A stretch of DNA of 64,000 nt from Franzmannia qiaohouensis (lineage in GTDB: Bacteria; Pseudomonadota; Gammaproteobacteria; Pseudomonadales; Halomonadaceae). Positions 55,315 through 63,806 of the stretch are shown in pieces. The translations under genes and the position numbers were made by a program. The stretch is from the NCBI RefSeq assembly GCF_031451695.1, contig NZ_JARWAM010000004.1, positions 283,288 to 347,287 of the forward strand, read 5' to 3'. How positions within the stretch are numbered: the stretch's first letter is position 1; each line of letters opens with the position of its first letter. The notes beneath the pieces were generated by a model. The model was not told the origin of the DNA. It worked only from the letters and a program-made list of their open reading frames with translations, and did not search any database.

Positions 55315-56811
55315 TTGTCTGAGCAGTTGAAGGATTTTGCCCACGCCTTCTTGCACGCCGTGAACAATCTGCTGCCGATCATCGTGGTAGTGGTGGTGTT
55401 CCAGGCGCTGGTGCTGCGCCAATGGCCTGACGGCGGCCTTAGCATGGCGGTTGGCCTGCTGATCGTGGCACTCGGCGTGGCGCTGTTCCTGCGCGGCCTG
55501 GAACTGGGCATCTTTCCAGTCGGCAAGAGCCTCGCCAACCAGTTCGCGCGCCGCGGCTCGCTGCCGATCCTGATCAGCTTCGGCTTCGCCATCGGCTTCT
55601 CGGCGGTAATCGCTGAGCCGGCGCTGATTGCCGTCGCCGAGCAGGCCGCCGAAATCAGCGACGGGCGCATCGATGCCCTAATCCTGCGCCTGGTCGTCGC
55701 TACCGCGGTGGGTCTAGTCATGGCACTGGGCGTGCTCAGGTTGATCCTTGGCCATCCGCTGCACTGGTACATGATCATCGGCTACCTGACGGTGGTCATG
55801 GTGACCTTCTTCGCCCCGGAGGAGATCGTCGGGCTGGCCTACGACACCGGTACCGTCACTACCAATGTCGTGACGGTGCCTTTGATTGCTGCGTTGGGCA
55901 TCGGCCTGGCCACCTCGATCCGCGGCCGCAACCCGCTGATAGACGGCTTCGGCCTTGTTGCGATGGTGGTAGTAACACCGATGATTGCCGTGCAGCTGTA
56001 CGGCATCATCGTCTACGGCCAGGCCAGTCCCGCAGGGGATGCCGAGCTGGTAATCAACGGCGACGCTGCCCTCGACGCAGCCAATCCGCTACTGCACATG
56101 GTGCTCGACCTGTTCAGCATGCTGCGTGACGTACTGCCGATCCTGCTGGTGATCCTGTTCTTTCAGTATGCGGTACTGCGGCGCGCCCTCTCCAATCGGC
56201 TACGGGTCGCCGCGGGCTTCGCGCTGGTGATTGTCGGGCTCTACGCCTTCGTGGTCGGGCTCAAGCTCGGACTTTTCCCGATCGGTGGCAGCATGGCCGA
56301 GCAGCTGATTCAGTTCGACAACTGGCTATGGATCTACCTGTTCGCCTTCGCTATCGGCTTCGCTACCACCATGGCCGAGCCGGCGCTGATCGCCGTGGGC
56401 CGGCAGGCCGAGGAGGCCGCCGCCGGCAAGATCGACGGCCGCGCGATTCGACTGCTGGTGGCACTGGGCGTGGCGATCGGTATCACCGTAGGCACGCACA
56501 GGATCATTTCCGGTGACTCGTTACACCTTTACGTCACCCTAGGGTACTGCTGCGTCATCGGCATGGCATTACTGGCGCCACGCTATATCACCGCGCTGGC
56601 CTTCGACCTAGGAGGGGTGTCGGCATCGGCAGTAACCGTACCACTTGTCACTGCCTTGGGTATCGGCCTCGCAACTCATGTCGAAGGACGCAGCATGCTG
56701 CTGGACGGTTTTGGACTATTGGTCTTTACCTCGATTTTTCCCGTATTGACCGTCATGATTTACGGGGCGGTGATGGAAAAGATATCTGACCGAAGGAAAA
56801 CAGCCTCATGA
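55315..56811 (+). CDS. DUF1538 integral membrane protein, two direct homologous halves
   Basis: A 498-residue protein starting at TTG 55315, supported by AGGAGAGG. It is highly hydrophobic, with roughly fourteen helices. It contains an internal duplication: AEPALIAVAEQAAEISDGRIDALILRLVVA...VTVPLIAALGIGLATSIRGRNPLIDGFGL (first half) recurs as AEPALIAVGRQAEEAAAGKIDGRAIRLLVA...VTVPLVTALGIGLATHVEGRSMLLDGFGL (second half). Such repeats with conserved acidic and polar residues in helices suggest a transporter, but no substrate is known for DUF1538. Its stop overlaps the PII-like gene by ATGA, and a CBS protein follows; together they look like a carrier with its own nucleotide-sensing controls. Confidence 0.88.
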   Translation: MSEQLKDFAHAFLHAVNNLLPIIVVVVVFQALVLRQWPDGGLSMAVGLLIVALGVALFLRGLELGIFPVGKSLANQFARRGSLPILISFGFAIGFSAVIAEPALIAVAEQAAEISDGRIDALILRLVVATAVGLVMALGVLRLILGHPLHWYMIIGYLTVVMVTFFAPEEIVGLAYDTGTVTTNVVTVPLIAALGIGLATSIRGRNPLIDGFGLVAMVVVTPMIAVQLYGIIVYGQASPAGDAELVINGDAALDAANPLLHMVLDLFSMLRDVLPILLVILFFQYAVLRRALSNRLRVAAGFALVIVGLYAFVVGLKLGLFPIGGSMAEQLIQFDNWLWIYLFAFAIGFATTMAEPALIAVGRQAEEAAAGKIDGRAIRLLVALGVAIGITVGTHRIISGDSLHLYVTLGYCCVIGMALLAPRYITALAFDLGGVSASAVTVPLVTALGIGLATHVEGRSMLLDGFGLLVFTSIFPVLTVMIYGAVMEKISDRRKTAS

Positions 56812-57158
56812 AATTTTCCGCGCTGGTGGCCATCGTGCCCGAAGAGTTGGAGCAGGAGTGTCTCGATGAGGCAGACCGCAGCGGCGGCGGCGGGGTCACA
56901 CTGCTCTCAGGCCGCGGGCTTAGCGGCGAGCCCAAGAAGACCTTCTTCGGCCTGACCTTCGAGGGCAGCCAGACGGTGCTGCTGATGGTGCTCGAGAAAG
57001 GCCTGTCGCTGAGCGTGCTCAAGGCGCTGCAGAAGGTGCTCAACCCCGACGGCGAGAGCTCCCGGGGGGTGGTCTTCACGCTGCCCATCGAGCACCTCGG
57101 CGGCCTCGACGTCTCGCAGCTGGAGCGTTTCGAGCGGCATCTGCGCGATACGCTCTAG
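56808..57158 (+). CDS. PII-like signalling protein (GlnB fold)
   Basis: A 116-residue protein starting in the end of the DUF1538 gene. The pattern MKFSALVAIVPEELEQECLDEADRSGGGGVTLLSGRGL...KKTFFGLTFEGSQTVLLMVLEK fits a beta-alpha-beta PII-type trimer. The canonical uridylylation Tyr loop and the classical GlnB signature are absent, so it is a PII-like variant rather than the nitrogen regulator. PII-like proteins bind adenine nucleotides and sit on transporters, for example SbtB on SbtA. The gene order implies that it regulates the DUF1538 protein; the ligand is not predictable. Confidence 0.78.
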   Translation: MKFSALVAIVPEELEQECLDEADRSGGGGVTLLSGRGLSGEPKKTFFGLTFEGSQTVLLMVLEKGLSLSVLKALQKVLNPDGESSRGVVFTLPIEHLGGLDVSQLERFERHLRDTL

Positions 57159-57204
57159 CCATTCACTCACCCGCCACTCGGTGGCGCTACAGGAAGGCAT
57201 GTCT

Positions 57205-57591
57205 ATGCTGGTCAAGGACATCATGGTGCGCGATGTGGTGAAGGTCTCGGCCTTTGCCACCCTGCGCGAGGCGTTGGCGCTGATGAAGCGCCATTCACTC
57301 AAGTCGCTGGTAGTCGAGCAGCAGACTCCCCACGACGCCTGGGGCCTGATCACCTACACCAACATCCTCAAGACCATCGTCGCCGAGAGCGGCGATATCG
57401 ACCTGGTCAACGTCTATGACGTCTGCGCCAAGCCGGTGATCTCGGTGGGCGAGAACCTCGACGTCAAGCATGTCGCGGCACTGATGACCAGCAATCAAAT
57501 CAAGCGCGTGCTGGTGCTGCGCGACAATCAGCTGGTGGGCCTGCTGACCATGGACGATATCATCGGCACCGTGCTCGATATTCTCGACTGA
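57205..57591 (+). CDS. Tandem CBS-domain protein
   Basis: A 128-residue protein from ATG 57205, which has AGGAAGG at proper spacing; ATG 57199 and GTG 57181 are alternatives in the same frame. Two CBS motifs (about residues 1-60 and 70-128: MLVKDIMVRDVVKVSAFATLREALALMKRHSLKSLVV and VYDVCAKPVISVGENLDVKHVAALMTSNQIKRVLVLRDNQLVGLLTMDDII) make one Bateman module, which usually binds AMP, ATP or SAM. It is 46 nt after the PII-like gene. It ends six bases before a converging gene and is probably the second regulator of the DUF1538 protein. Confidence 0.88.
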   Translation: MLVKDIMVRDVVKVSAFATLREALALMKRHSLKSLVVEQQTPHDAWGLITYTNILKTIVAESGDIDLVNVYDVCAKPVISVGENLDVKHVAALMTSNQIKRVLVLRDNQLVGLLTMDDIIGTVLDILD

Positions 57592-57597
57592 TACCGC

Positions 57598-58113
57598 CTA
57601 GCGTGGCAGCCGCGCCCGCCCGGGCAACTCCTCCAAGCCATCCAGGTAGCGCTGCAGCTGGTGGGCACGGTCCTCGAGCACGGCGTTGCGGCGCAGCTGC
57701 TCGGCCAGCGGCCAAGGCGTATCGCCAGCCGCGGCACGCGTCTCGTCGTCGACATAGCCCTCCTCGGCGTACTGCAGGTCAGCATAGTAGGCCGCAACGA
57801 AGGCAAAGTCGGCATCCCGACTCAGCTCCCACTGCTGCTGAGCTAACGCCAACGCCTCGCGCGCCTCGCTGCCGAGCCGCCCCGAGAGGCGCGACACCAG
57901 GCGCTCCACCTCGGCCTGCCAGTCGTCATAGGCGTCTGCGGCACAGGCAAGCATCGCTGGCGTGCGCCATTCGCCCTCCTCCATGCAGCTGTCGGTCTGG
58001 TGGTCGATGGGGTGGCTCCCCCGCGTCGGCGGCGGCTCCTCCTCGGCCACCGCGGCGAGTGGCGCCGCCAGCAGCAGCACGGCGACGGCCGGGCCTAACA
58101 GCGTATGCGTCAT
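57598..58113 (-). CDS. LprI-family (DUF1311) exported protein
   Basis: A 171-residue exported protein with signal peptide ending near AAVAE (residue about 24). The mature part shows the LprI pattern: Cys-containing start DSCMEEGEWRTPAMLACAADAYDDWQAEVERLVSRL, then a long helix with LALAQQQWELSRDADFAFVAAYYADLQYAEEG, WPLAEQLRRNAVLEDRAHQLQRYL. Mycobacterial LprI inhibits lysozyme; in proteobacteria the role is not proven. It overlaps the MOSC gene by four bases. Confidence 0.78.
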   Translation of the reverse strand: MTHTLLGPAVAVLLLAAPLAAVAEEEPPPTRGSHPIDHQTDSCMEEGEWRTPAMLACAADAYDDWQAEVERLVSRLSGRLGSEAREALALAQQQWELSRDADFAFVAAYYADLQYAEEGYVDDETRAAAGDTPWPLAEQLRRNAVLEDRAHQLQRYLDGLEELPGRARLPR

Positions 58114-58913
58114 GACACTACCTCCACCTCGGCGCCCACCTCCAGGGTGCCGCCGCGGGCAACGATCAAGTTCTGACCGAAATAGATCAGGCCATCCGCC
58201 CCACGGCGATATTCGGCCAGGGTGCGCAGCGGCTCGCGCCGAGGCAGAAACTCACCGCTGCCCGGGTCGACGCTGACCATCGCACAGCGTGAGCAGGGCT
58301 TGTCGACCAGCAGCTCGACCTCGCCGATACGCAGCAGATGCCAGTCGTCTTCGGCATAGGGCAGGCTGCCGGTCACCACCAGATTGGGCCGAAACTGCGC
58401 CATGCCATGCGGCGTCGTGAAGCGCGTATTGAGATCATCCAGCGAGGCCTGGCCGATCAGCAGCAGTGGATAGCCGTCGGCAAAGCTGACCCGCTTGCCC
58501 AGCGCCTGCCGATAGCGCGGTGAGCGATCGCCGAGCCAGAGCAACCGCACCGGCTCGCCCAGCGCCTCGCTCATCCATGCATCTGCCTCGGCAGTGGTGG
58601 TCAGGCCAGAGAAACGGTCGCCCCATACCTGGGTGGGGAGCGGCTCGCCGATGTGGTTGACGTGATGTAGGGTCAGGTCCTCCAGCGCTGCATGGTGCAG
58701 CACGATGCCGCCGTCGAACAGCGTGGTCGAGATGCGCTGCAGCTGGGGGTGGCTGCGCGCGGTGACGAAGACACCGTCGGGCCGCGCCACCATATAGCGG
58801 CGATCCCCATCCAGCCCCTCTTCGCCGGCCCAGGCAGCGCTGAGTGCCTCGCCGGCGGTGGATTTGATCGGGTAGCGGTAGAGGCCCGCGAGACGCGGCG
58901 GCGATTCAGCCAT
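58110..58913 (-). CDS. MOSC-domain protein (YcbX-like)
   Basis: A 267-residue protein; ATG 58913 with AAGGA is chosen because the upstream extension has no homology. The N-terminal beta-barrel (LAGLYRYPIKSTAGEALSAAWAGEEGLDGDRRYMVARPDGVFVTARSHP) and the MOSC domain with its conserved Cys pair (LLVDKPCSRCAMVSVDPGSGEFLPRREPLRTLAEYRR) are intact. Members bind sulfurated molybdenum cofactor and reduce N-hydroxylated compounds. E. coli YcbX has an extra ferredoxin domain, which is absent here, so a separate electron donor would be needed. Confidence 0.85.
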   Translation of the reverse strand: MAESPPRLAGLYRYPIKSTAGEALSAAWAGEEGLDGDRRYMVARPDGVFVTARSHPQLQRISTTLFDGGIVLHHAALEDLTLHHVNHIGEPLPTQVWGDRFSGLTTTAEADAWMSEALGEPVRLLWLGDRSPRYRQALGKRVSFADGYPLLLIGQASLDDLNTRFTTPHGMAQFRPNLVVTGSLPYAEDDWHLLRIGEVELLVDKPCSRCAMVSVDPGSGEFLPRREPLRTLAEYRRGADGLIYFGQNLIVARGGTLEVGAEVEVVS

Positions 58914-59014
58914 GCGGTCATCCTTGTATCGAGTGTTGCCGTCCACTACAAAACGACACTGGGGGCGATAGTCGCCCCCAGCATAGTCGTATCGGTAGTC
59001 ACTCTGCCACGTCA

Positions 59015-59824
59015 TCAGCTCTTGGGCAGTGCCTCGACGCGCACCAGATCTTCGTAGGCGTGCCAGCTGGCATGACCGAGCACCGGCAGGATCAGCGCCA
59101 GGCCAATATAGAAGGTCATCACGCCGATCAGCACGCAGCCGGTCAGCATCGCCGCCCACAGCAGCATCGGCCGGAAATTCCGCGCCACCGAGCGCACGCT
59201 GGCTTCAATGCCCTCCATGAAGGTCAGGTCATGATCCATCAGGGTGGGAATCGCCACCACGCTGATGGCGAAGGCGCCAAAGGCCAGGATGCCACCGGCC
59301 ACGGTACCCACCGCCAGCATGCCGAAGCCTTCCGGGGTAGTGATCAGCGCCGTGTAGAGGGTATCGGGGCTAGGCGTCTCGAAGCCGAAGAACAGCGCGA
59401 ACAGCAGCGTTGCCAGGCGAATCCAGGCAAGGAAGAAGATCATCATCATCACGCCCATCATCGCCAGCTGCCCGGCGTGGGGCCGCCAGGCACCGAAGGC
59501 GTCGCCCAGGGTCGGCGTGCGGCCCTCCTCGAGGCGCCGACTGATGCCGTAGGAACCTACTGCGACCAGCGGCCCGAGAAACATGAAGCCGGCCACCAGC
59601 GGCAGCAGCCAGTGCCAGTACCCCAGCGTGAAGGCACCGGCGGTGACCGCGATGCTCAGCCCCACCCAGAACATCCCATAGGCCAGGCTGACCGCCGTGG
59701 CCTCGCGGAAATCCTTGAAACCTGCCACCAGCCAGGCGCGCGGCCGGTCCATATCCACCGGGTTGATGGTGATCTTGACCGTGGCATCTGACTGCTTGTG
59801 TTTGTTCGTTTCAGCAGCATTCAT
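59015..59824 (-). CDS. DUF2189 integral membrane protein
   Basis: A 269-residue protein; ATG 59824 has AAGGGG. Six predicted helices begin near residue 45 (TAVSLAYGMFWVGLSIAVTAGAFTLGYWHWLLPLVAGFMFLGPLVAVGSYGISRRLEEG). The family-typical segment follows: FAISVVAIPTLMDHDLTFMEGIEASVRSVARNFRPMLLWAAML. DUF2189 proteins have no assigned function; they are often found near respiratory or cytochrome genes. It is transcribed away from fccA across 319 nt. Confidence 0.82.
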   Translation of the reverse strand: MNAAETNKHKQSDATVKITINPVDMDRPRAWLVAGFKDFREATAVSLAYGMFWVGLSIAVTAGAFTLGYWHWLLPLVAGFMFLGPLVAVGSYGISRRLEEGRTPTLGDAFGAWRPHAGQLAMMGVMMMIFFLAWIRLATLLFALFFGFETPSPDTLYTALITTPEGFGMLAVGTVAGGILAFGAFAISVVAIPTLMDHDLTFMEGIEASVRSVARNFRPMLLWAAMLTGCVLIGVMTFYIGLALILPVLGHASWHAYEDLVRVEALPKS

Positions 59825-60143
59825 GGCGTTACCCCTTATCCCGCAAGCAGTAATACGGCACACCGGACTCGGGCCTGTCGTGGCCTCGATCGCGGATGGC
59901 CAACACAAGGCTAGATGCCTTTTCTCCTACACCTTCACTATAGTTCAGCGCTCGCCAATGTGCAGGTGGTGAGCATTCAACGCGGCGCCCCGAGGCTCGC
60001 TAATGGCTATAACAATGAAAATTCATATAATCATTACCCATAGCGCTTGGCCCCACACCGGCACCTGGCGCTATGCTATTAATGCGACAGCCCTCTTTCA
60101 TCCGAGGGGATAACGATAACGACGTCTTGTGAGGGATCCGACG
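59825..60143. promoter_or_regulatory. Divergent region between DUF2189 and fccA
   Basis: 319 nt with no supported gene. The AT-rich core (60005-60040) contains a 12-bp palindrome, ATGAA-AA-TTCAT (60015-60026), followed by a TATTAAT-like box near 60077. It is a likely shared control region for the sulfide operon. Confidence 0.5.
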
Positions 60144-60473
60144 ATGAACGTACGCCTACCACGTGCGGCGACGGCGGCAGTCGCTGCCAGCCTGCTGCTC
60201 GGTGCCACCCAGCAGGCACTGGCCGACGACTACGACCTGCAACTGGAGGTCATGGCCGGCGGCTGCGCCAACTGCCACGGTACCGACGGTGCACGCGCCG
60301 GCAGCGTGCCGCCGCTGGCCGGCCGCGACGCCGACTACCTGGAAGAGCGCCTGCTGGCCTTCAAGCGCGATGAGGTGGCCGATACCACCATCATGAATCG
60401 TATCGCCAAGGGCTTCAGCGACGACGAGCTGGCCAGTCTGGCCGAGCACTTCGCCAACGTGGAACAGGAGTGA
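60144..60473 (+). CDS. fccA: Monohaem cytochrome c subunit of flavocytochrome c sulfide dehydrogenase
   Basis: A 109-residue exported cytochrome; ATG 60144 follows GAGGG. The signal peptide ends near QQALA (residue about 27). One haem site, C41-A-N-C44-H45, lies near the start of the mature chain, and M84 in TTIMNRIAKG is the probable sixth ligand. Some FccA proteins carry two haems; this one has one. It is seven bases upstream of fccB and would take electrons from its FAD to the respiratory chain. Confidence 0.88.
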   Translation: MNVRLPRAATAAVAASLLLGATQQALADDYDLQLEVMAGGCANCHGTDGARAGSVPPLAGRDADYLEERLLAFKRDEVADTTIMNRIAKGFSDDELASLAEHFANVEQE

Positions 60474-60480
60474 GGCACCC

Positions 60481-61806
60481 ATGAGCGACAACAGCAAGCC
60501 GTTTCAATCCCGCCTGGGCGTCTCTCGCCGCCAGGTGCTCAAGGGTCTCGGGGCCGCTTCCAGCCTGCCGCTGATCGGCGGTTTCGCCCCGGCGTTTGCC
60601 ACTGGCAGCGACGGCCGGGTGGTCGTCATCGGCGGCGGCTTTGGCGGCGCCACCGCGGCCAAGTATCTCAAGCGTGCCAACCCCAACCTCAGCGTGACCC
60701 TGGTCGAGCCGGCGCAGACCTTCTACACCTGCCCATTCAGCAACCTGTTCCTCGGCGGCCTGCGCGAGATGAGCAAGATCGCCCACGGCTACGACGAGCT
60801 GCGCGACCGCTACGGCGTCGAGGTGGTGCACACCATGGCCCAGGACATCGACCCCGACGGCCACAGCGTGAGCCTGGCCAACGGCGATACCCTGCACTAC
60901 GACAAGCTGGTGCTGTCGCCAGGTATCGACATCCGCTGGAATGCGCTGGAGGGCTACGACGAAGCTGCCGCCGAGCTGGCTCCCCACGCCTGGAAAGCCG
61001 GCCCCCAGACCGAACTGCTCAAGCGCCAGATCGAAGGCATGGACGACGGGGGCACCTTCGTGCTGGTGGCCCCCGAGAACCCCTTCCGCTGCCCGCCCGG
61101 CCCCTACGAGCGCGCCAGCATGGTGGCGCACTACCTGGCACAGCATAAGCCCAGCTCCAAGGTGCTGATCCTCGACGCCAAGGACAACTTCTCCAAGCAG
61201 GGGCTGTTCACCAGCGGCTGGGAGCAGCTCTATGGTGACAGCATCGAGTGGGTCGGCCTCTCCGGCGACGGCCGCGTGACGCGCGTCGACGCCGAAAACC
61301 GCGAGGTCGAGACCGAGTTCGGCACCGTGCACCGTGCCGACGTGCTCAACGTGGTGCCGCCGCAGAAGGCCGGCTGGATCGCCGAGCGCGCCGGCGTCAC
61401 CGACGACAGCGGCTGGGTGCCGGTCAAGCCGGAGTCCTTCGAATCACAGCAGGTCGCCGATATCTACGTGGTCGGCGATGCCACGGTGGCAGCACCGATG
61501 CCCAAGTCGGGCTTCTGTGCCAATGCCCAGGCCAAGGTGGCGGCGGCCGCGATCGTTGCCGCGCTGCGCGGCGACAGCGCGCCGGAGCCGTACTGGAGCA
61601 ACACCTGCTACAGCCTGATCGGCCCCGAGTACGGCATCTCGGTGGCCGGTGTCTATCGCGTCATGGACGGTGCCATCGCCGAGGTCGAGGGTTCCGGCGG
61701 GCTCAGTCCCAGCGACGCCAGCCCGGAGATCCGCCAGATGGAGGCCGAGTATGCCGTCGGCTGGTACAACGCCATCTGCCAGGACACCTGGGGCACCGAG
61801 GCCTGA
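60481..61806 (+). CDS. fccB: Flavocytochrome c sulfide dehydrogenase flavoprotein subunit
   Basis: A 441-residue flavoprotein with a Tat signal (SRRQVLKGLGAASSLPLIGGFAPAFA). The FAD-binding motif VVVIGGGFGGATAAKYL follows. The Cys of FYTCPFSN corresponds to the residue that links FAD covalently in FccB. The redox-active pair is present in PFRCPPGPYER and SNTCYSLIGPEYGISVAG. It oxidises sulfide to sulfur or polysulfide in the periplasm. It is co-transcribed with fccA; a terminator lies 28 nt after its stop. Confidence 0.92.
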   Translation: MSDNSKPFQSRLGVSRRQVLKGLGAASSLPLIGGFAPAFATGSDGRVVVIGGGFGGATAAKYLKRANPNLSVTLVEPAQTFYTCPFSNLFLGGLREMSKIAHGYDELRDRYGVEVVHTMAQDIDPDGHSVSLANGDTLHYDKLVLSPGIDIRWNALEGYDEAAAELAPHAWKAGPQTELLKRQIEGMDDGGTFVLVAPENPFRCPPGPYERASMVAHYLAQHKPSSKVLILDAKDNFSKQGLFTSGWEQLYGDSIEWVGLSGDGRVTRVDAENREVETEFGTVHRADVLNVVPPQKAGWIAERAGVTDDSGWVPVKPESFESQQVADIYVVGDATVAAPMPKSGFCANAQAKVAAAAIVAALRGDSAPEPYWSNTCYSLIGPEYGISVAGVYRVMDGAIAEVEGSGGLSPSDASPEIRQMEAEYAVGWYNAICQDTWGTEA

Positions 61807-61833
61807 ACTGCAGCATGAATCGGGCTAGAATGA

Positions 61834-61855
61834 GGCCACCTTCGGGTGGCCTTTT
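61834..61855 (+). terminator. Terminator after fccB
   Basis: GGCCACC (61834-61840), loop TTCG, GGTGGCC (61845-61851), TTTT. It stands between fccB and the TsuA-like gene, so the transport/SoxYZ part may depend on readthrough or its own promoter (a TAGAAT-like box lies just before the hairpin). Confidence 0.8.
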
Positions 61856-61876
61856 CGATTGTCATGGAGACACGCA

Positions 61877-62935
61877 ATGACCCACACCGCCATGGTGGCC
61901 TGGTCGGGCCTGCTGCTCGGCCTGCTGTTCGGTGCCGCCGGCAGGCTCAGCGGCTTCTGCCTGATGCGCGGACTGGCCAATGCCTGGGCAGTGGAGCCCG
62001 CCCAGCGCGACGCTCGCAAGCTGCGCGCCTTCGCCGTGGCCATGGCGGTCGCCCTGCTCGGCAGCCAGCTGCTGGCCGGCGTGACCCTGCTGTCGTTGAA
62101 CGATGCGCTGTATCGCAGCGCCAGCCTGTCGTGGCTACTGGTGCCGCTGGGCGGCATGCTGTTCGGCTACGGCATGGTGATGGCCAACGGCTGCGGCGCA
62201 CGCTCGCTGGTGCTGCTGGGTAGCGGCAACCTACGCAGCTTCGTGGTGCTGGTATGCCTGGGCATCGCAGCTTACATGACGCTGTCCGGGGTACTCGCAC
62301 CGCTACGGGTATGGCTCGAGGGGATGACGACGCTGGCGCTGCCGGCCCGCGACCTGCCCGGCTGGCTGATGCAGGGCGGCCTGGGCGCCGGCGTGGCCCG
62401 CTGGCTGCCCAGCCTGCTGCTGGGCGGGGCACTGCTGGCCTGGGCACTGTCCAGCGCGGCGTTTCGCGCTTCGCCCCGCGACTGGCTGGGCGGGCTGGTG
62501 ATCGGTGCGCTGATTCCCGGCGGCTGGTATGCCACCGGCGTGCTCGGCTTCGACGATTTCGAGCCGGTGCGACTGGCCAGCCTGACCTTCATCGCGCCGA
62601 TCGGCGAGAGCCTACAGTACCTGATGCTCTCCACCGGTACGCGACTCGGCTTCGGCGTCACGGTGGTAGGCGGCGTCCTGGCCGGCTCGCTGCTCACCTC
62701 GCTGGCAACCCGCGGGTTTGCCTGGCAGGGCTTTCCCGACCACACTCGCATCCTGCGCAGCATGGGCGGTGGGACACTGATGGGCATCGGCGGGGTACTG
62801 GCGCTGGGCTGCTCCATCGGCCAGGGGCTTTCAGGCTTCTCGACCCTGGCGCTGACCAGCTTCGTGGCACTTGGCGGTATCCTCGCCGGGGCCGGGCTGG
62901 GAATCCGCGGCCCGCTGGCACTGTCCAAGGTATGA
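61877..62935 (+). CDS. tsuA: YeeE/YedE-family (TsuA-like) sulfur-compound transporter
   Basis: A 352-residue membrane protein with about nine to ten helices; ATG 61877 has GGAGA. The YeeE/YedE family includes TsuA, a thiosulfate importer using conserved cysteines. Here FGAAGRLSGFCLMRGL, ANGCGARSLVLLGSGNLRS and LALGCSIGQGLSG carry such cysteines in helical hairpins. Placed between fccAB and a SoxYZ fusion, it probably moves thiosulfate or another sulfane-sulfur species across the inner membrane. The symbol is by family only. Confidence 0.82.
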   Translation: MTHTAMVAWSGLLLGLLFGAAGRLSGFCLMRGLANAWAVEPAQRDARKLRAFAVAMAVALLGSQLLAGVTLLSLNDALYRSASLSWLLVPLGGMLFGYGMVMANGCGARSLVLLGSGNLRSFVVLVCLGIAAYMTLSGVLAPLRVWLEGMTTLALPARDLPGWLMQGGLGAGVARWLPSLLLGGALLAWALSSAAFRASPRDWLGGLVIGALIPGGWYATGVLGFDDFEPVRLASLTFIAPIGESLQYLMLSTGTRLGFGVTVVGGVLAGSLLTSLATRGFAWQGFPDHTRILRSMGGGTLMGIGGVLALGCSIGQGLSGFSTLALTSFVALGGILAGAGLGIRGPLALSKV

Positions 62936-62969
62936 TGGTGCCCTTCCCGTTTTCAACCAGGAGACCTCG

Positions 62970-63806
62970 ATGCCCCATCCTGCACGCCAGTTGACGCTGT
63001 CTCGACGCCGCCTGCTACGCTCCGGCGCTGGCGGACTACTCGGCCTGGGCCTGATCGGCGCGGCCCCGGGACTGCTGTTGTCGCCGACGGCCCTTGCCAG
63101 TGATGCCTGGCAGCGGCTCGACGCGGCGCAGCAGGTGATCGGCGACGCCACTCCGGAGAGCAGCGGCCTGAGTCTGGACCTGCCCCATGTCTCCGAGGAC
63201 GGCTCGGCGGTGGCCTTGACCGTGGGCGTCGAGGCCGACCTCGACGACGACTACGTCGAGAGTATCCACCTGTTTGCCAGCGGCAACCCCAACCCCGAGA
63301 TAGCGGTATTCCACCTCACTCCCATGGCCGGCAAGCCGGAAGTGTCGACCCGGGTGCGCCTCAACGAAACCCAGCAGGTGGTTGCCGTGGCGCGCAGCGC
63401 CGAAGGCAGGGTGTGGGCCACCTCCCGCGAGGTGCGGATTACCGTCAGCGGCTGCCTGATGCGCGGCGACGATGTCCAGGAGTCGCTCAGCAACCCGCGG
63501 GTCAGCGTGCCCGACAGCTTCAGCGCCGGCCGGCCCGGGGAGATCCGCACCCTGATCACCCACCCCATGGAGACAGGCCTGCGCGAGGGCGACGACGGCG
63601 AGACCCTGCCGCGCCACATCATCGAGCGTTTCACGGTCAGCGTGGATGGCGACACCGCCTTCGAGGCGGAGCTGCACCAGTCGGTGTCGGCCAACCCCTA
63701 CCTGCGCTTCCACCTGGCGCCGCAGGCCAGCAGCGAGGCGACCTTCGAGTGGCACGACGACACCGGCGCCAGCGCCCGCGAGACCCGCGAGCTCAACGTC
63801 TCGTAG
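62970..63806 (+). CDS. soxYZ: SoxY-SoxZ fusion, sulfur-carrier protein
   Basis: A 278-residue exported fusion; ATG 62970 has AGGAG. A Tat-type signal (LSRRRLLRSGAGGLLGLGLIG) leads to a SoxY-like domain (residues about 45-165) ending in ITVSGC162. A SoxZ-like domain (about 170-278: NPRVSVPDSFSAGRPGEIRTLITHPMETGLREGDDGETLPRHIIERFTVSV) follows. In standard SoxY the carrier Cys is on a GGCGG tail at the very end. Here the equivalent Cys lies at the junction in a shortened SGC context, so carrier function is plausible but altered. The stop codon is part of a REP-like repeat. Confidence 0.85.
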   Translation: MPHPARQLTLSRRRLLRSGAGGLLGLGLIGAAPGLLLSPTALASDAWQRLDAAQQVIGDATPESSGLSLDLPHVSEDGSAVALTVGVEADLDDDYVESIHLFASGNPNPEIAVFHLTPMAGKPEVSTRVRLNETQQVVAVARSAEGRVWATSREVRITVSGCLMRGDDVQESLSNPRVSVPDSFSAGRPGEIRTLITHPMETGLREGDDGETLPRHIIERFTVSVDGDTAFEAELHQSVSANPYLRFHLAPQASSEATFEWHDDTGASARETRELNVS

